Origin: WTFY01 sp965220895
GTDB lineage: Bacteria > Pseudomonadota > Gammaproteobacteria > UBA4575
Direction: 5' to 3'
Length of the DNA: 64,000 nt
Assembly (NCBI GenBank): GCA_965220895.1
Contig: OZ244850.1
Span: forward strand, 1,302,001-1,366,000
Shown: positions 1 through 8,460 of the stretch, one piece after another
Numbering within the stretch: the first letter of the stretch is position 1
Layout of the letters: each line of letters starts with the position of its first letter
Position numbers and translations under genes: made by a program
The notes under the pieces: model-generated
Databases searched by the model: none
Told to the model about the DNA's origin: nothing
The model's input: the letters and a program-made list of their open reading frames with translations, nothing else

Positions 1-298
1 GATCACCGGGCTGATGGATGGCCTGCAGCGTATGAGTCATGACTACGTAGTTGAACGAGTGCTCCTCAAAGAACTCGGTGATTCCCTTGTCCAGATTGGT
101 CTGGATGACGGGTATTCCGCTGTCGATACATTGCTGTACGTTCGCGATATCGATTTCCAGGCCATAGCCTGTCACATTGCGGGTCTGTCGCAGGTGCGTA
201 AGCAAGGTGCCGTCCCCGCAGCCGAGATCCAGGATGTGGGCACCGGGCTGGATCCATTCGCAGATAATTTCCAGATCAGGTCGTAAGGATATGCTCAT
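1..298 (-). CDS. metW: MetW methionine biosynthesis protein (3' part beyond window edge)
   Basis: Only the first 99 codons are present; the gene runs off the left edge. The start is ATG at 298, overlapping the metX stop by four bases (ATGA), the usual metX-metW coupling. The visible part has the class I SAM-methyltransferase nucleotide loop ILDLGCGDGTLL near residues 22-33 and an acidic residue after the second strand (GLEID). MetW is known as the obligatory partner that activates MetX in many proteobacteria, so the pair probably carries out homoserine O-acylation together. Identity rests on this motif plus position behind metX. Confidence 0.9.
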   Translation of the reverse strand, partial: MSISLRPDLEIICEWIQPGAHILDLGCGDGTLLTHLRQTRNVTGYGLEIDIANVQQCIDSGIPVIQTNLDKGITEFFEEHSFNYVVMTHTLQAIHQPGD

Positions 299-1431
299 GT
301 CTGAAGGGTATTGATATAGCTGCGCAAGACATTGTGGTATTCGGGAATCGGGGTCAGGAAGGCGTCGTGCCCGAGTTCGGCTTCAATTTCCACGTAACTG
401 ACCTTCTTTTTTGCCGCAATCAGCGCACGCACGATCTCACGCGAACGTGCAGGGGAAAACCGCCAGTCTCCGGTGAAGGAAACTACCAGGAAATCCGCAC
501 TGGTGCGCTCGAAGGCCCGGCCCAGGTCATTGTCACAATTCAACCCGGGGTCGAAATAATCGAGGGCCTTGGTCATGATCAGGTAGGTGTTGGCATCAAA
601 CCGGTCGACGAAGGATTTTCCCTGGTAGCGCAGGTAGCTCTCGACCTGGAATTCCACGTCGAAACCGAAATTGAGGGTTCCTTCGCGCAAGTCACGACCA
701 AATTTTTCCCGCATGGCATGGTCAGAGAGGTAGGTGATATGCCCCAGCATGCGTGCCAGCATGAGTCCCCGGCGTGGCAGGGTACCGCGCTCGTAATAGT
801 GTCCCTGGTGGAAATCGGGATCAGAAAATATGGCTTGGCGCGCCACTTCGTTAAAGGCGATGTTCTGTGCGGTCAGCTTGGGTGCTGCAGCGATCACCAC
901 CGCCTGGCGCAAGCGGTCCGGATAGTCGATCGCCCACTGCATGACCTGCATGCCCCCCAGGCTTCCACCGATCACCGCAGCCCACTGCTCGATGCCCAGT
1001 GCATCCGCAAGGTGGCTTTGGCTCACAACCCAGTCGTGGACGGTGACCAGCGGAAAATCTGGCCCGAACGGTTTGCCGGTGTCCGGGTTGACGCTGGTGG
1101 GCCCGCTGCTGCCTTTGCAGCCTCCCAGATTGTTGGGGGAGACGACGAAAAAACGGTCCGTGTCAAAAGGTTTGCCGGGACCAATGCAGTTGTCCCACCA
1201 GCCTGGCTTGCGGTCATCGACACTGTGGTACCCCGCTGCGTGCTGATCGCCCGAGAGCGCATGGCAGATCAGCAAGGCATTGCTTCGCTCCGGGTTCAAT
1301 TCGCCGTACGTCTCGTAGGCCAGCGTAAATTCCGGAAGCGTGCGACCGCAATCCAGATCGAGTGGCTGCTGGATGGTAACGAACTGGGTCTCGACCAGAC
1401 CAACAGAATTCGCAGGAATTGAGTCAGGCAC
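295..1431 (-). CDS. metX: Homoserine O-acyltransferase MetX
   Basis: A 378-residue alpha/beta-hydrolase-fold protein of the normal MetX length. The nucleophile elbow GGSLGGMQVMQW lies near residue 155, and a late GHDAFL carries the catalytic His of the Ser-Asp-His triad. It transfers an acyl group from acyl-CoA to homoserine, the first committed step of methionine synthesis. Proteobacterial members are often succinyl- rather than acetyltransferases, so the donor is left open. It is followed by metW with a 4-base overlap. The 88 bases upstream hold a 6-bp inverted repeat (1496-1501 with 1511-1516) and no recognisable SAM or SAH riboswitch. The start is the first in-frame ATG and is not firmly fixed. 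Confidence 0.93.
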   Translation of the reverse strand: MPDSIPANSVGLVETQFVTIQQPLDLDCGRTLPEFTLAYETYGELNPERSNALLICHALSGDQHAAGYHSVDDRKPGWWDNCIGPGKPFDTDRFFVVSPNNLGGCKGSSGPTSVNPDTGKPFGPDFPLVTVHDWVVSQSHLADALGIEQWAAVIGGSLGGMQVMQWAIDYPDRLRQAVVIAAAPKLTAQNIAFNEVARQAIFSDPDFHQGHYYERGTLPRRGLMLARMLGHITYLSDHAMREKFGRDLREGTLNFGFDVEFQVESYLRYQGKSFVDRFDANTYLIMTKALDYFDPGLNCDNDLGRAFERTSADFLVVSFTGDWRFSPARSREIVRALIAAKKKVSYVEIEAELGHDAFLTPIPEYHNVLRSYINTLQT

Positions 1432-1519
1432 TTTGCAGGGATTTATCGTTTAAATGGGTAAGTGTAATGAGTGCATGTTCAGCACACAATGATACGGCAG
1501 GCGGATGTGTCCTGCCCGG

Positions 1520-2071
1520 TCACAGTGAGTGCAGGAATATTTTTGCGCAGAACAGTGCCAGCAGTACGGCCGAGGTTGAAAAGTCAAACATTCCAACCCG
1601 TGGAATCATCCTTCGGGCCGGATGCAGGAGAGGTGCCGTGATGGAATGCAGCACCGATACAAACGGATTGTTTTGACCATGGAGGTGGGGAGCAAGCCAA
1701 CTGATTGCAACCAGTGCAATGATCGCAAAGATGTAGAGGTTAAGTGCCAGGTCAATGACCCCGAATACAGCCGCAAGAAGCAGGGTTCCGGTATCGACGG
1801 CTCTCCCAATGAGAAGCCCGCGCAGCGCCAACTCGGCGAACTTGACTGCGACCATCAACAGCAGGGCAGCTGTGTCCACGCGGCCTGCATTGGGGATCCA
1901 CTTGTGCAGTGGCCGTAGCGCAGGGCTCGTCAACGTCAGTATGGATTGTGAAAAGGGATTGTAGAAATCCGCCCGGGTCAATCCCAGCAGCATGCGGATC
2001 ATGAGTGCGTACACGTACAGGGTAAACAGGACATGAACCAGGAAATCAGCGATGCTGAGCAAGGCGTTCAT
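1520..2071 (-). CDS. yggT: YggT family integral membrane protein
   Basis: A 183-residue hydrophobic protein containing two copies of the YggT repeat (each with an R-x-hydrophobic-hydrophobic hairpin followed by a P-x-hydrophobic-R-P-x-H/R turn, seen as SPALRPLHKW and APLLHPARRM). Four to five membrane segments can be picked out. The family's role is poorly defined; it has been linked to osmotic tolerance and to cell-envelope or photosystem biogenesis in other organisms. Its start overlaps the proC stop by four bases, so it is translationally coupled in the yggS-proC-yggT set common in gammaproteobacteria. Confidence 0.88.
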   Translation of the reverse strand: MNALLSIADFLVHVLFTLYVYALMIRMLLGLTRADFYNPFSQSILTLTSPALRPLHKWIPNAGRVDTAALLLMVAVKFAELALRGLLIGRAVDTGTLLLAAVFGVIDLALNLYIFAIIALVAISWLAPHLHGQNNPFVSVLHSITAPLLHPARRMIPRVGMFDFSTSAVLLALFCAKIFLHSL

Positions 2072-2949
2072 GGTTTATTCGTACCCACACCGCGGGGATT
2101 GTTGTCCACGGATGATGAAGTTGACCGGGAAAGCTGCTCGGCTTTTTGTGCAGCGCGGCTGATCGCGGCACCGAAGATTTCTTTCACACCCTCTTGCTCG
2201 AGAATTTCAAGGGCCGCTTCCGTGGTCCCTCCCTTTGAGGTTACGGCCCGGCGCAATGCATACGGGTCCTGGTCGCCTTGCTCGACAAGCCTGGCTGCGC
2301 CAAGGGCGGTGTGAACAGTCAACTGGTGCGCCTGGTCCGAGCTCAGGCCCAGGGACTGGCCGGCTTCCAGGATGGCTTCGATCAGAAAGAAAAAATATGC
2401 CGGGCCGCTGCCGGACACGGCTGTCACCGCATCCAGCAAGGTTTCCTTTTCCAGCCACACCGTAAAGCCCACACTGGCAAGAATGCTCTCTGCCAGTGCC
2501 TGTTGTGTCTCGGACACATCCGGTCCGGCAAACAGGCCCGTAGCCCCGCAACGCATCAGAACCGGCAGATTTGGCATGCAGCGCACGACCGGGAATGTAT
2601 CGCTCAGCCAGATACTAATGTCCCGGAGCATCGTGCCTGCGGCAATGGAAACAATCAGGGGCCGGGTCGATTGGTAATGTGCGGAAATCTGCTCGCAGAC
2701 AAGGCGAATCACCTGGGGCTTTACCGCAAGTACAACCGCTTGCGCCGATGCCGGGGCGGCCTTGGCCTGCGCACAGATGCGGCATTGCGGGAAATTTTTC
2801 TCCAGCAGGGAACCTGTCGAGGGGTCGGTGTCGACGACTGCAATCTGATCGGGTGGCCAGCCGCTGTCCAGCAGTCCGCCGATCAGGGCCTGCCCCATGT
2901 TTCCGCCTCCGAAGATCACGATTTCCTGTTTTTCTGAAGGCTGATTCAT
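2068..2949 (-). CDS. proC: Pyrroline-5-carboxylate reductase
   Basis: Catalyses the last step of proline synthesis, NAD(P)H-dependent reduction of 1-pyrroline-5-carboxylate. The N-terminal Rossmann fold has IVIFGGGNMGQALIGGL, and the C-terminal half carries the family signature around AVSGSGPAYFF and the helix ending in SKGGTTEAAL. The start at 2949 (MNQPSEKQ) is preferred because it lies one base after the yggS stop; an upstream in-frame alternative at 2973 would overlap yggS. Length of 293 residues is slightly longer than typical (about 270). It belongs to the minus-strand operon and is coupled to yggT by a 4-base overlap. Confidence 0.95.
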   Translation of the reverse strand: MNQPSEKQEIVIFGGGNMGQALIGGLLDSGWPPDQIAVVDTDPSTGSLLEKNFPQCRICAQAKAAPASAQAVVLAVKPQVIRLVCEQISAHYQSTRPLIVSIAAGTMLRDISIWLSDTFPVVRCMPNLPVLMRCGATGLFAGPDVSETQQALAESILASVGFTVWLEKETLLDAVTAVSGSGPAYFFFLIEAILEAGQSLGLSSDQAHQLTVHTALGAARLVEQGDQDPYALRRAVTSKGGTTEAALEILEQEGVKEIFGAAISRAAQKAEQLSRSTSSSVDNNPRGVGTNKP

Positions 2950-2950
2950 T

Positions 2951-3658
2951 TTATTTGGCCGTTCGTGCACCAAAAATAGCAGTACCTATTCGAACAATGG
3001 TTGCACCTTCTGCTACTGCCGCCTCGAGATCGTCACTCATCCCCATCGACAAGGTATCGAGCCCGAAACCCGACTCGTTCAGTTGTTCCAGCATCTCTCG
3101 CAGTTGCGCAAAACGCCAGCGTCGATGAATAGTATCACTAGTTTGCCGCGGGATGGTCATCAGGCCGCGTAATTCCAAACGGGGAAGTTTTTGCAAGGCA
3201 CTTGCGAGGTCCTGTACCTGTTCGCACTGCACTCCGGACTTGGAACGTTCGCGGTCAATGTTGACCTGCAGACAGACCTGCAGGGGAGGCAGGTGGGCCG
3301 GACGCTGTGTACTCAGGCGCTCGGCAACGATCAAGCGTTCAATGCCGTGTACCCAGTCGAAGTGTGCGGCAATTTGCCGGGTCTTGTTTTTTTGTATGGG
3401 GCCGACGAAATGCCAGCAGAGGTTTTCGTTCTCCAGTGCGGTGATCTTTTCCAGGGCTTCCTGCAGGTAACTTTCACCGAAATCACGCTGTCCGGCACTG
3501 GCTGCAGAGACGATGTCCCCGACACTCTTTTTTTTGCTGACTGCCAGCAGACGCACACTGCCGGGGCTGCGCCGGTACCGGTTCTCCAGGCAGCGGATCG
3601 TTTCCTTCACCTGTAGAAGGCGTGTCGCCGATGTCCTCTCAGAAGATGTTGGCTGCAT
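2951..3658 (-). CDS. yggS: Pyridoxal phosphate homeostasis protein YggS/PLPBP
   Basis: A single-domain alanine-racemase-fold PLP-binding protein that buffers PLP and affects amino-acid metabolism. The PLP lysine sits in LLAVSKKKSV; the family HFVGPIQKNK and LMTIP stretches and the late SMGMSDDLEAAV and GTAIFG segments are present. The start at 3658 gives 235 residues, matching the usual length; ATG at 3673 and TTG at 3676 are possible alternatives. The start lies inside the end of the upstream pyrK-like gene (20-base overlap), and the gene ends one base before proC. Confidence 0.93.
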   Translation of the reverse strand: MQPTSSERTSATRLLQVKETIRCLENRYRRSPGSVRLLAVSKKKSVGDIVSAASAGQRDFGESYLQEALEKITALENENLCWHFVGPIQKNKTRQIAAHFDWVHGIERLIVAERLSTQRPAHLPPLQVCLQVNIDRERSKSGVQCEQVQDLASALQKLPRLELRGLMTIPRQTSDTIHRRWRFAQLREMLEQLNESGFGLDTLSMGMSDDLEAAVAEGATIVRIGTAIFGARTAK

Positions 3659-4508
3659 TAAAGACTGGCCCATCAACGCACACCCGCTTCATGGCCACCG
3701 TGCGGTTGTTCTCCCGGTAAGGTACGACGCAACCGGCACAGCCCCCGACGGCACATGCCATGTATTCTTCCAGGCACACCTGGCAGGGAAGTGCGTGCCG
3801 GTGACAGAATTCAGAGACCGCTTCCAGCATCCGGTTCGGCCCGCAGGCGAATACCTGTACGCCTTGCTGTGCTGCGTGGTCCAGGTTCAAAAACCAGTGC
3901 TCGGCCAGCTCGTGTACGTAGCCTTGGAAACAGCCGGGATATCCCTGCAGGCTGGTGAGCCTTGATGCGATGCCCCAGTCATCGAGCAACGGCATGGCTG
4001 CAATGACATCCTTCGGGACATCCGGCGTCAGTATTTTTGAGGGTCGGGTCGGGAAAGGAAAGGGAATTTCAGAACCCAGAACGGCCAGTGGATGCAATCC
4101 CGGATTTCCCCTGAGTGTTTCTGCCAGGAAAATCATGGGAGGAATCCCCACGCCCCCACCAAGCAGCAATGGATGGGTGGTATTCTCATGCACCCTGAAG
4201 GTGTTCCCAATCGGCCCCAGGCTCTGCAGCATATCCCCGGGGTTGCGTGCTGCCAGCTCAGCACTTCCCCGCCCTACAATCTTGTACAGGATTTCGACCC
4301 AGCCTGCGGCGGGATCACTGCGCATAATGGAAAAAGGCCGGCGCAGGGCTCTTTGGGGGTCGCACTGCAGGTGCAGGAAGTTACCGGCTTTTGCGTGGCG
4401 GGCACACTCGGATACGCTCAGCCTGAGGACAAACTGTTGTGCCGCCAGCGCATCATGACGGATCACACGGGCGCACTCCTCGAAGATCGGGTTTGGCTCG
4501 GTTTCCAT
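3639..4508 (-). CDS. pyrK: PyrK-type dihydroorotate dehydrogenase electron-transfer subunit
   Basis: A 289-residue ferredoxin-reductase-like protein. An FAD-binding RRPFSIM lies near residue 57, an NAD-binding LGGGVGIPP near residue 117, a late FACGPNRML, and a C-terminal [2Fe-2S] site of four cysteines: ACAVGGCAGC supplies three (C-x4-C-x2-C) and KRVCVDGPVF the fourth, the PyrK pattern. PyrK passes electrons from the PyrD-1B flavin to NAD in class 1B dihydroorotate dehydrogenases. No pyrD is in the window, and gammaproteobacteria usually have quinone-linked class 2 PyrD without PyrK, so the partner is unknown. It lies 27 bases after pyrC' and overlaps yggS. In Pseudomonas this slot lies near pil genes instead. 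Confidence 0.82.
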   Translation of the reverse strand: METEPNPIFEECARVIRHDALAAQQFVLRLSVSECARHAKAGNFLHLQCDPQRALRRPFSIMRSDPAAGWVEILYKIVGRGSAELAARNPGDMLQSLGPIGNTFRVHENTTHPLLLGGGVGIPPMIFLAETLRGNPGLHPLAVLGSEIPFPFPTRPSKILTPDVPKDVIAAMPLLDDWGIASRLTSLQGYPGCFQGYVHELAEHWFLNLDHAAQQGVQVFACGPNRMLEAVSEFCHRHALPCQVCLEEYMACAVGGCAGCVVPYRENNRTVAMKRVCVDGPVFNAANIF

Positions 4509-4535
4509 GCCTTGCGTTGCTGGACGGCGCAGGGC

Positions 4536-5819
4536 TCACTCGGGTCCAAGTTGGAAGACCGGATTGCCGTCCAGAATCGTGTGCGTAACTCGGCCTTTGA
4601 ATTGGCGCCCCAGCAAGGGGGTGTTTTTGCCCCGGCTGAGCAGGGTTTCATGGCTCAGGGTCCAGTTCAGGTCGGGATCGACAACGCATGCATCGGCCGG
4701 ACTGCCCGCAGACAGGCTGCCTGCTGCGATCCCGAGGATCTCTGCAGGTTGCTGGGTCACCCGGCGCACGGCTTCCTTCAAGCCAAGTATGCCGTCATCC
4801 ACCAGTTGCAGGACCAGGGGCAGCAGGGATTCCAGGGTGGAACTGCCAGGCTCCGTGGACTGGAAGGGAGCCAGCTTGGCTTCGATTTCATGCGGCTGGT
4901 GGTCTGCGCAAACAGCGGACAGTGTGCCGTCTTGCAGGCCCTTTCGAAGGCCGTCACGGTCCTGTTGTGTACGGTAGGGGGGAAGGTTGTGACACCGTCC
5001 ATCAAAGTCCTGGAGGTCGTGGTCGGTCAGGAACAGATGCAAGATACTGGCATCGGCGGTGACCGGCAAGTGGTCCTTGCGGGCACGTGCAATCATGTTC
5101 ACCGCACGCGACGTCGAAAGATGGCAGAAATGGGTGCGGACATTGAGTTCCTCGATCAGTGCCAGGTGAAAGGCCAGTGCCGCCGTTTCCGCAGCAGCGG
5201 GTATGCCGGGAAGGCCGAGGCGCAGGCTGGTGAGACCTTCGTGAACACAGCCGTTGTTGGCCAGATGATGGTCGAGCGGGTACGTGAAGACGGTGAGGCC
5301 CTGACTGGATGCATATTCCATGGCACGCCTCAGTACAAGCGGGCTTTTCAGGGGCAGCAGGACGTTGGTGACCCCGACGCAGCCGGTCGCTTTCAGTGCG
5401 GCCATTTCGCTTAGATTTTCCCCTTTCAGGCCTTTCGTCAATGCTCCGATCACGTGCACCTTGCAGCGACCGCTATCCTGTGAAAGCTGCTCGATCAACT
5501 CGACCTCGGCGGGTGAGTCGACGACCGGGCTGGTCGTCGGCAGACATGCCAGGCTGGTGATCCCTCCCGCTGCAGCGGCTCGGGTTTCCGAGCGTATGGT
5601 GGCCTTGTGCTCCTGTCCCGGCTGGCGCAGGCTGGCGGAAAGTTCAACGAGTCCTGGCAAGACCAGCTTGCCGGCTGCATTGATCGTATGTTCAGCCTCC
5701 CAGGCAGAAGGGGGTTTGTGTACGGCAACCACCTTTCCGTCCGCCATGAAGATGTCTGCGGACTGATCGATTTCATTGGCGGGATCGACAAGATGGCCGT
5801 TCAGTATCTCAAGCTTCAT
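4536..5819 (-). CDS. pyrC': Non-catalytic dihydroorotase-like PyrC' (aspartate carbamoyltransferase partner)
   Basis: An amidohydrolase-fold protein of 427 residues starting at MKLEILNG (5819), 11 bases inside pyrB. Active dihydroorotases have an HxH metal motif after the first strand (PGxxDxHxHxREPG); here the segment reads PGLVELSASLRQPG, so both histidines are replaced by serine. The later FCHLST and the CADHQPH loop, which holds the fourth ligand Asp, remain. Loss of HxH matches the inactive PyrC' of Pseudomonas, which is needed as a structural partner for ATCase. The true dihydroorotase should be elsewhere. The neighbours pyrR, pyrB and pyrK fit this role. Confidence 0.88.
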   Translation of the reverse strand: MKLEILNGHLVDPANEIDQSADIFMADGKVVAVHKPPSAWEAEHTINAAGKLVLPGLVELSASLRQPGQEHKATIRSETRAAAAGGITSLACLPTTSPVVDSPAEVELIEQLSQDSGRCKVHVIGALTKGLKGENLSEMAALKATGCVGVTNVLLPLKSPLVLRRAMEYASSQGLTVFTYPLDHHLANNGCVHEGLTSLRLGLPGIPAAAETAALAFHLALIEELNVRTHFCHLSTSRAVNMIARARKDHLPVTADASILHLFLTDHDLQDFDGRCHNLPPYRTQQDRDGLRKGLQDGTLSAVCADHQPHEIEAKLAPFQSTEPGSSTLESLLPLVLQLVDDGILGLKEAVRRVTQQPAEILGIAAGSLSAGSPADACVVDPDLNWTLSHETLLSRGKNTPLLGRQFKGRVTHTILDGNPVFQLGPE

Positions 5820-6750
5820 GGTGCTCTCCATGCTCGCCGGTGCTGATCGCGAGCGACAGGATGGCCATGCGAACGGCAATGCCGTACTTCACCTGTTGCA
5901 GAATCACAGACTGGGGGCCGTCGGCAACTTCCGAACTGATCTCCACGCCGCGGTTGATGGGACCTGGGTGCATGACGATCGCCTCCGGGCTGGCCAGTGC
6001 CAGTCTTTCCGGAGTCAGTCCGTACAGCTGGAAGTACTCGTGCTCACTCGGGATAAATGCCCCCTGCATGCGCTCTTTTTGCAGTCGCAGCATGATGATG
6101 ACATCGACATCACGCAATCCTTGCCAGCAATTCTGAAACACCTGTACGCCCAGCTGTTCAATATTCGCAGGCAACAGCGTTCGGGGTGCGATCACGCGGA
6201 TCTCCTGGGTACCAAGGATATTGAGTGCCTCGATCTGGGAACGGGCGACACGTGAATGCAGGATATCGCCCACGATCGCAACGCGCAGCTTGGAAAAATC
6301 CGGGTGGTGTTCACGAATCGTGAAGACATCGAGCAGGGCCTGGGTCGGATGGGCATGACGCCCGTCACCGGCATTGATGATGCTGACATGGGGGGCTATG
6401 TGCTTGGCGATGAAATCCGCCGCCCCACTTTCCGGGTGCCTGACAATAAAGATGTCTGTGTTCATGGCCTCCAGGCTGAACAGCGTGTCCAGCAGGCTTT
6501 CTCCCTTGACGGTAGCCGAGGTGGCAATACTGATATTCAGGACATCGGCAGACAGCCGTTTGGCAGCAAGCTCAAAAGTCGTACGGGTTCGGGTACTGGG
6601 CTCAAAAAAGAGGTTCACTATGGTTTTGCCGCGCAGCAGCGGCACTTTCTTGACCGCCTGGCCATCCACGCTGGTGAATGACTTGGCAGTATCAAGAATA
6701 TGGATCAGTGCCTCGCGGTCCAGTCTGCCAATGTCCAGAAAATGTCTCAT
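5809..6750 (-). CDS. pyrB: Aspartate carbamoyltransferase catalytic chain
   Basis: Makes carbamoyl-aspartate from carbamoyl phosphate and aspartate, the committed pyrimidine step. The carbamoyl-phosphate motif FFEPSTRTRTTFE lies near residue 48, followed by the mobile loop SATVKGESLLDT, the HPTQALLD motif and a late HPGPINRGVEI. The start MRHFLDIG at 6750 gives 313 residues, close to the family norm. No pyrI regulatory chain is adjacent; instead it overlaps pyrC' by 11 bases, the arrangement in which the catalytic chain and the inactive dihydroorotase form a dodecamer. pyrR lies 10 bases upstream. Confidence 0.96.
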   Translation of the reverse strand: MRHFLDIGRLDREALIHILDTAKSFTSVDGQAVKKVPLLRGKTIVNLFFEPSTRTRTTFELAAKRLSADVLNISIATSATVKGESLLDTLFSLEAMNTDIFIVRHPESGAADFIAKHIAPHVSIINAGDGRHAHPTQALLDVFTIREHHPDFSKLRVAIVGDILHSRVARSQIEALNILGTQEIRVIAPRTLLPANIEQLGVQVFQNCWQGLRDVDVIIMLRLQKERMQGAFIPSEHEYFQLYGLTPERLALASPEAIVMHPGPINRGVEISSEVADGPQSVILQQVKYGIAVRMAILSLAISTGEHGEHHEA

Positions 6751-6760
6751 GCAAGAAGGC

Positions 6761-7258
6761 TCAGTCCATGATCTCCAGAACGATCGGCTGCGGGCCGCTG
6801 AGCTGCACCTGCTGCCTGGCATCCAGGTTGAGCCGGGTACCAACGACATCCGCCTGGATCGGCAATTCCCGGCCATTTCTCTCCACGAGGATGGCCAGGC
6901 TGACCGATGCAGGGCGGCCATAGTCGAAAATCTCGTTCAGGGCCGCGCGCACCGTGCGCCCGGTATACAGCACATCGTCGATCAGGATAATGTGCCGGTC
7001 CGTTACGTTCAGGGGCAGGTGGGAAGGCTTCACGGTCGGCTGGATTCCCGCACGACTGAAGTCATCCCGGTAAAAGGTGATGTCGAGCACCCCCAGTTCA
7101 TCCTTGACTTCAAGCATCGACTGAATCTGCTCCGCGACCCATACCCCGCCAGTGCGGATTCCCACAAGCAAGGGCTGGGTGATGTCCCGTTCACGCATGA
7201 AAACCCCGAGACCCTGCCCCAGCTTGTCGATCAGTTGCCTGGCATCCAGGTCCGTCAT
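6761..7258 (-). CDS. pyrR: PyrR bifunctional regulator / uracil phosphoribosyltransferase-like protein
   Basis: A type I phosphoribosyltransferase-fold protein of 165 residues. The PRPP-binding signature IILIDDVLYTGRTVRAAL lies near residue 90. PyrR binds pyr mRNA and attenuates transcription in Bacillus; in Pseudomonas it is described as a regulator without strong UPRTase action, so the function here is left as regulator and/or enzyme. Its start overlaps the ruvX stop by four bases (ATGA), so it is co-translated, and pyrB follows after 10 bases. No attenuator hairpin is visible in that short gap. Confidence 0.9.
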   Translation of the reverse strand: MTDLDARQLIDKLGQGLGVFMRERDITQPLLVGIRTGGVWVAEQIQSMLEVKDELGVLDITFYRDDFSRAGIQPTVKPSHLPLNVTDRHIILIDDVLYTGRTVRAALNEIFDYGRPASVSLAILVERNGRELPIQADVVGTRLNLDARQQVQLSGPQPIVLEIMD

Positions 7259-7704
7259 GGCGCGACCCTTTTCACGCAGGGATCATCGTGACACGCAAGC
7301 CAGGTCTGCAAAATGATGGCCGCCGAGGCCTTGTCGATGTCGGTTTTACGGATTTTTTTGCGTTGTCCCTGCGCCCGCATGTCCTTGAGCACGGCGTACG
7401 CGCGGGCTGAAGAAAATGACTCATCCACGGTTTCAACGGGCAGGCCGTAACGGTCTCGCAGGGCCTTGCAGAAATTTCGAACACGCTGCTTGATGCGACC
7501 ATGGTCCTGCGTTTGATGCTCGACCCTGCCCACAACCAGGGCATCAGGATGCCATTGCCCGATGATCTCATCAATCTTGTCCCAGGGCATCCCTGAACTC
7601 GGGACGACCAGTGTCGTCAGGGGGTTTGCAGTCCCGGCGCTTGGCACGCCAATGGCAACCCCTATCCTGCATTCTCCATAATCAAACCCGATCACGTTGG
7701 ACAT
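7255..7704 (-). CDS. ruvX: Putative Holliday junction resolvase / pre-16S rRNA nuclease RuvX (YqgF)
   Basis: An RNase H-fold protein of 149 residues in the YqgF family. The first catalytic Asp is in IGFDYGECRIGVAIG at the N-terminus. The family DER-type motif appears here as VDESFSSARA, with Ser in place of the usual Arg. The last Asp is in KTDIDKASAAIILQ, matching the D-x-x-AA-x-x-ILQ family end. The family is implicated in 16S rRNA 5'-end maturation. The start MSNVIGFDYG at 7704 is chosen because the sequence aligns from there; longer forms would add non-conserved residues. yqgE precedes it by 54 bases, as is usual in gammaproteobacteria. Confidence 0.93.
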   Translation of the reverse strand: MSNVIGFDYGECRIGVAIGVPSAGTANPLTTLVVPSSGMPWDKIDEIIGQWHPDALVVGRVEHQTQDHGRIKQRVRNFCKALRDRYGLPVETVDESFSSARAYAVLKDMRAQGQRKKIRKTDIDKASAAIILQTWLACHDDPCVKRVAP

Positions 7705-7758
7705 GGGCAGCAATTGGACAGGTAGCCTGGGACTTCGCACAGATTGGCAAGCATGTCC

Positions 7759-8322
7759 TTAGGCATGTCCGGCCTCGCTTGAAATCAGGTTCAGGTCGAT
7801 TCCCAGTTTACTGGCGGCACTCTGCCATCGTTTTTCAACCGGCGTGTCAAATACGATCTTGGCCTGGTACGGGACCGTCAGCCAGGCGTTGTCTTTCAGT
7901 TCCTGTTCCAGTTGTCCGGGTCCCCATCCGGCATACCCCAGCGCGACGATCGCATTCTCGGGCCCCGAGCCCCTGCCGATATCCAGGAGAATGTCCTCCG
8001 ATGTGGTCAGTTTCAGGTCATCGTCAATCGTGTAGGTGGATGTCCACTTGCGGTCTGAATCGTGCAGGACGAATCCCCGGTTGGCATGTACGGGCCCACC
8101 CGCATACACCGGACTGTGCACGGACGCGGTCCCCTGATCATCGGCATCCACGTCCAGGTAGCGGATCAGTTCATCGACACCCAGAGTGATCGGCTGGTTC
8201 ACGACAATGCCCATCGCACCGTGCTCGTTGTGTTCGCAAATCAGGGTCACCGTATGTGAAAAATTTGGGTCATGCAGGGCGGGCATCGCCACGAGCAGTT
8301 GTTTGGTAAGGCTCTCTGACAT
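7759..8322 (-). CDS. yqgE: YqgE/AlgH family protein (UPF0301)
   Basis: A 187-residue member of the UPF0301 family, called AlgH in Pseudomonas. Family hallmarks visible are LLVAMPALHDPNFSHTV at the N-terminus, GAMGIVVNQP near residue 40, a central YAGGPV segment, and ALGYAGWGPGQLEQEL near residue 135. The molecular role is not established. The start MSESLTKQL at 8322 fits the family; an upstream ATG six codons earlier adds nothing conserved. It forms the conserved yqgE-ruvX pair. The 138-base gap to gshB contains a GCCATTTTTGGC palindrome at 8440-8451 but no clear terminator. Confidence 0.94.
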   Translation of the reverse strand: MSESLTKQLLVAMPALHDPNFSHTVTLICEHNEHGAMGIVVNQPITLGVDELIRYLDVDADDQGTASVHSPVYAGGPVHANRGFVLHDSDRKWTSTYTIDDDLKLTTSEDILLDIGRGSGPENAIVALGYAGWGPGQLEQELKDNAWLTVPYQAKIVFDTPVEKRWQSAASKLGIDLNLISSEAGHA

Positions 8323-8460
8323 GGTTGACCGGGCACGCAAAGGGACGTTTTCAAAAACATCCGGACACGGGTAACTGCCAATATACCGCAGTTGCTGCCC
8401 ATTTTTCAGAAAATGATGGGATATGTGAAGGCCCCAACGCCATTTTTGGCCGATCCCGGT

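Noticed and set aside
334..1422. Long open frame on the plus strand opposite metX (362 codons)
   Set aside because: It is antisense to a clearly conserved metX and shows no family motifs; it is a by-product of high GC coding DNA.
4092..5414. 440-codon open frame on the plus strand opposite pyrC'/pyrK
   Set aside because: Antisense to conserved pyrimidine genes; composition is that of a mirrored frame.
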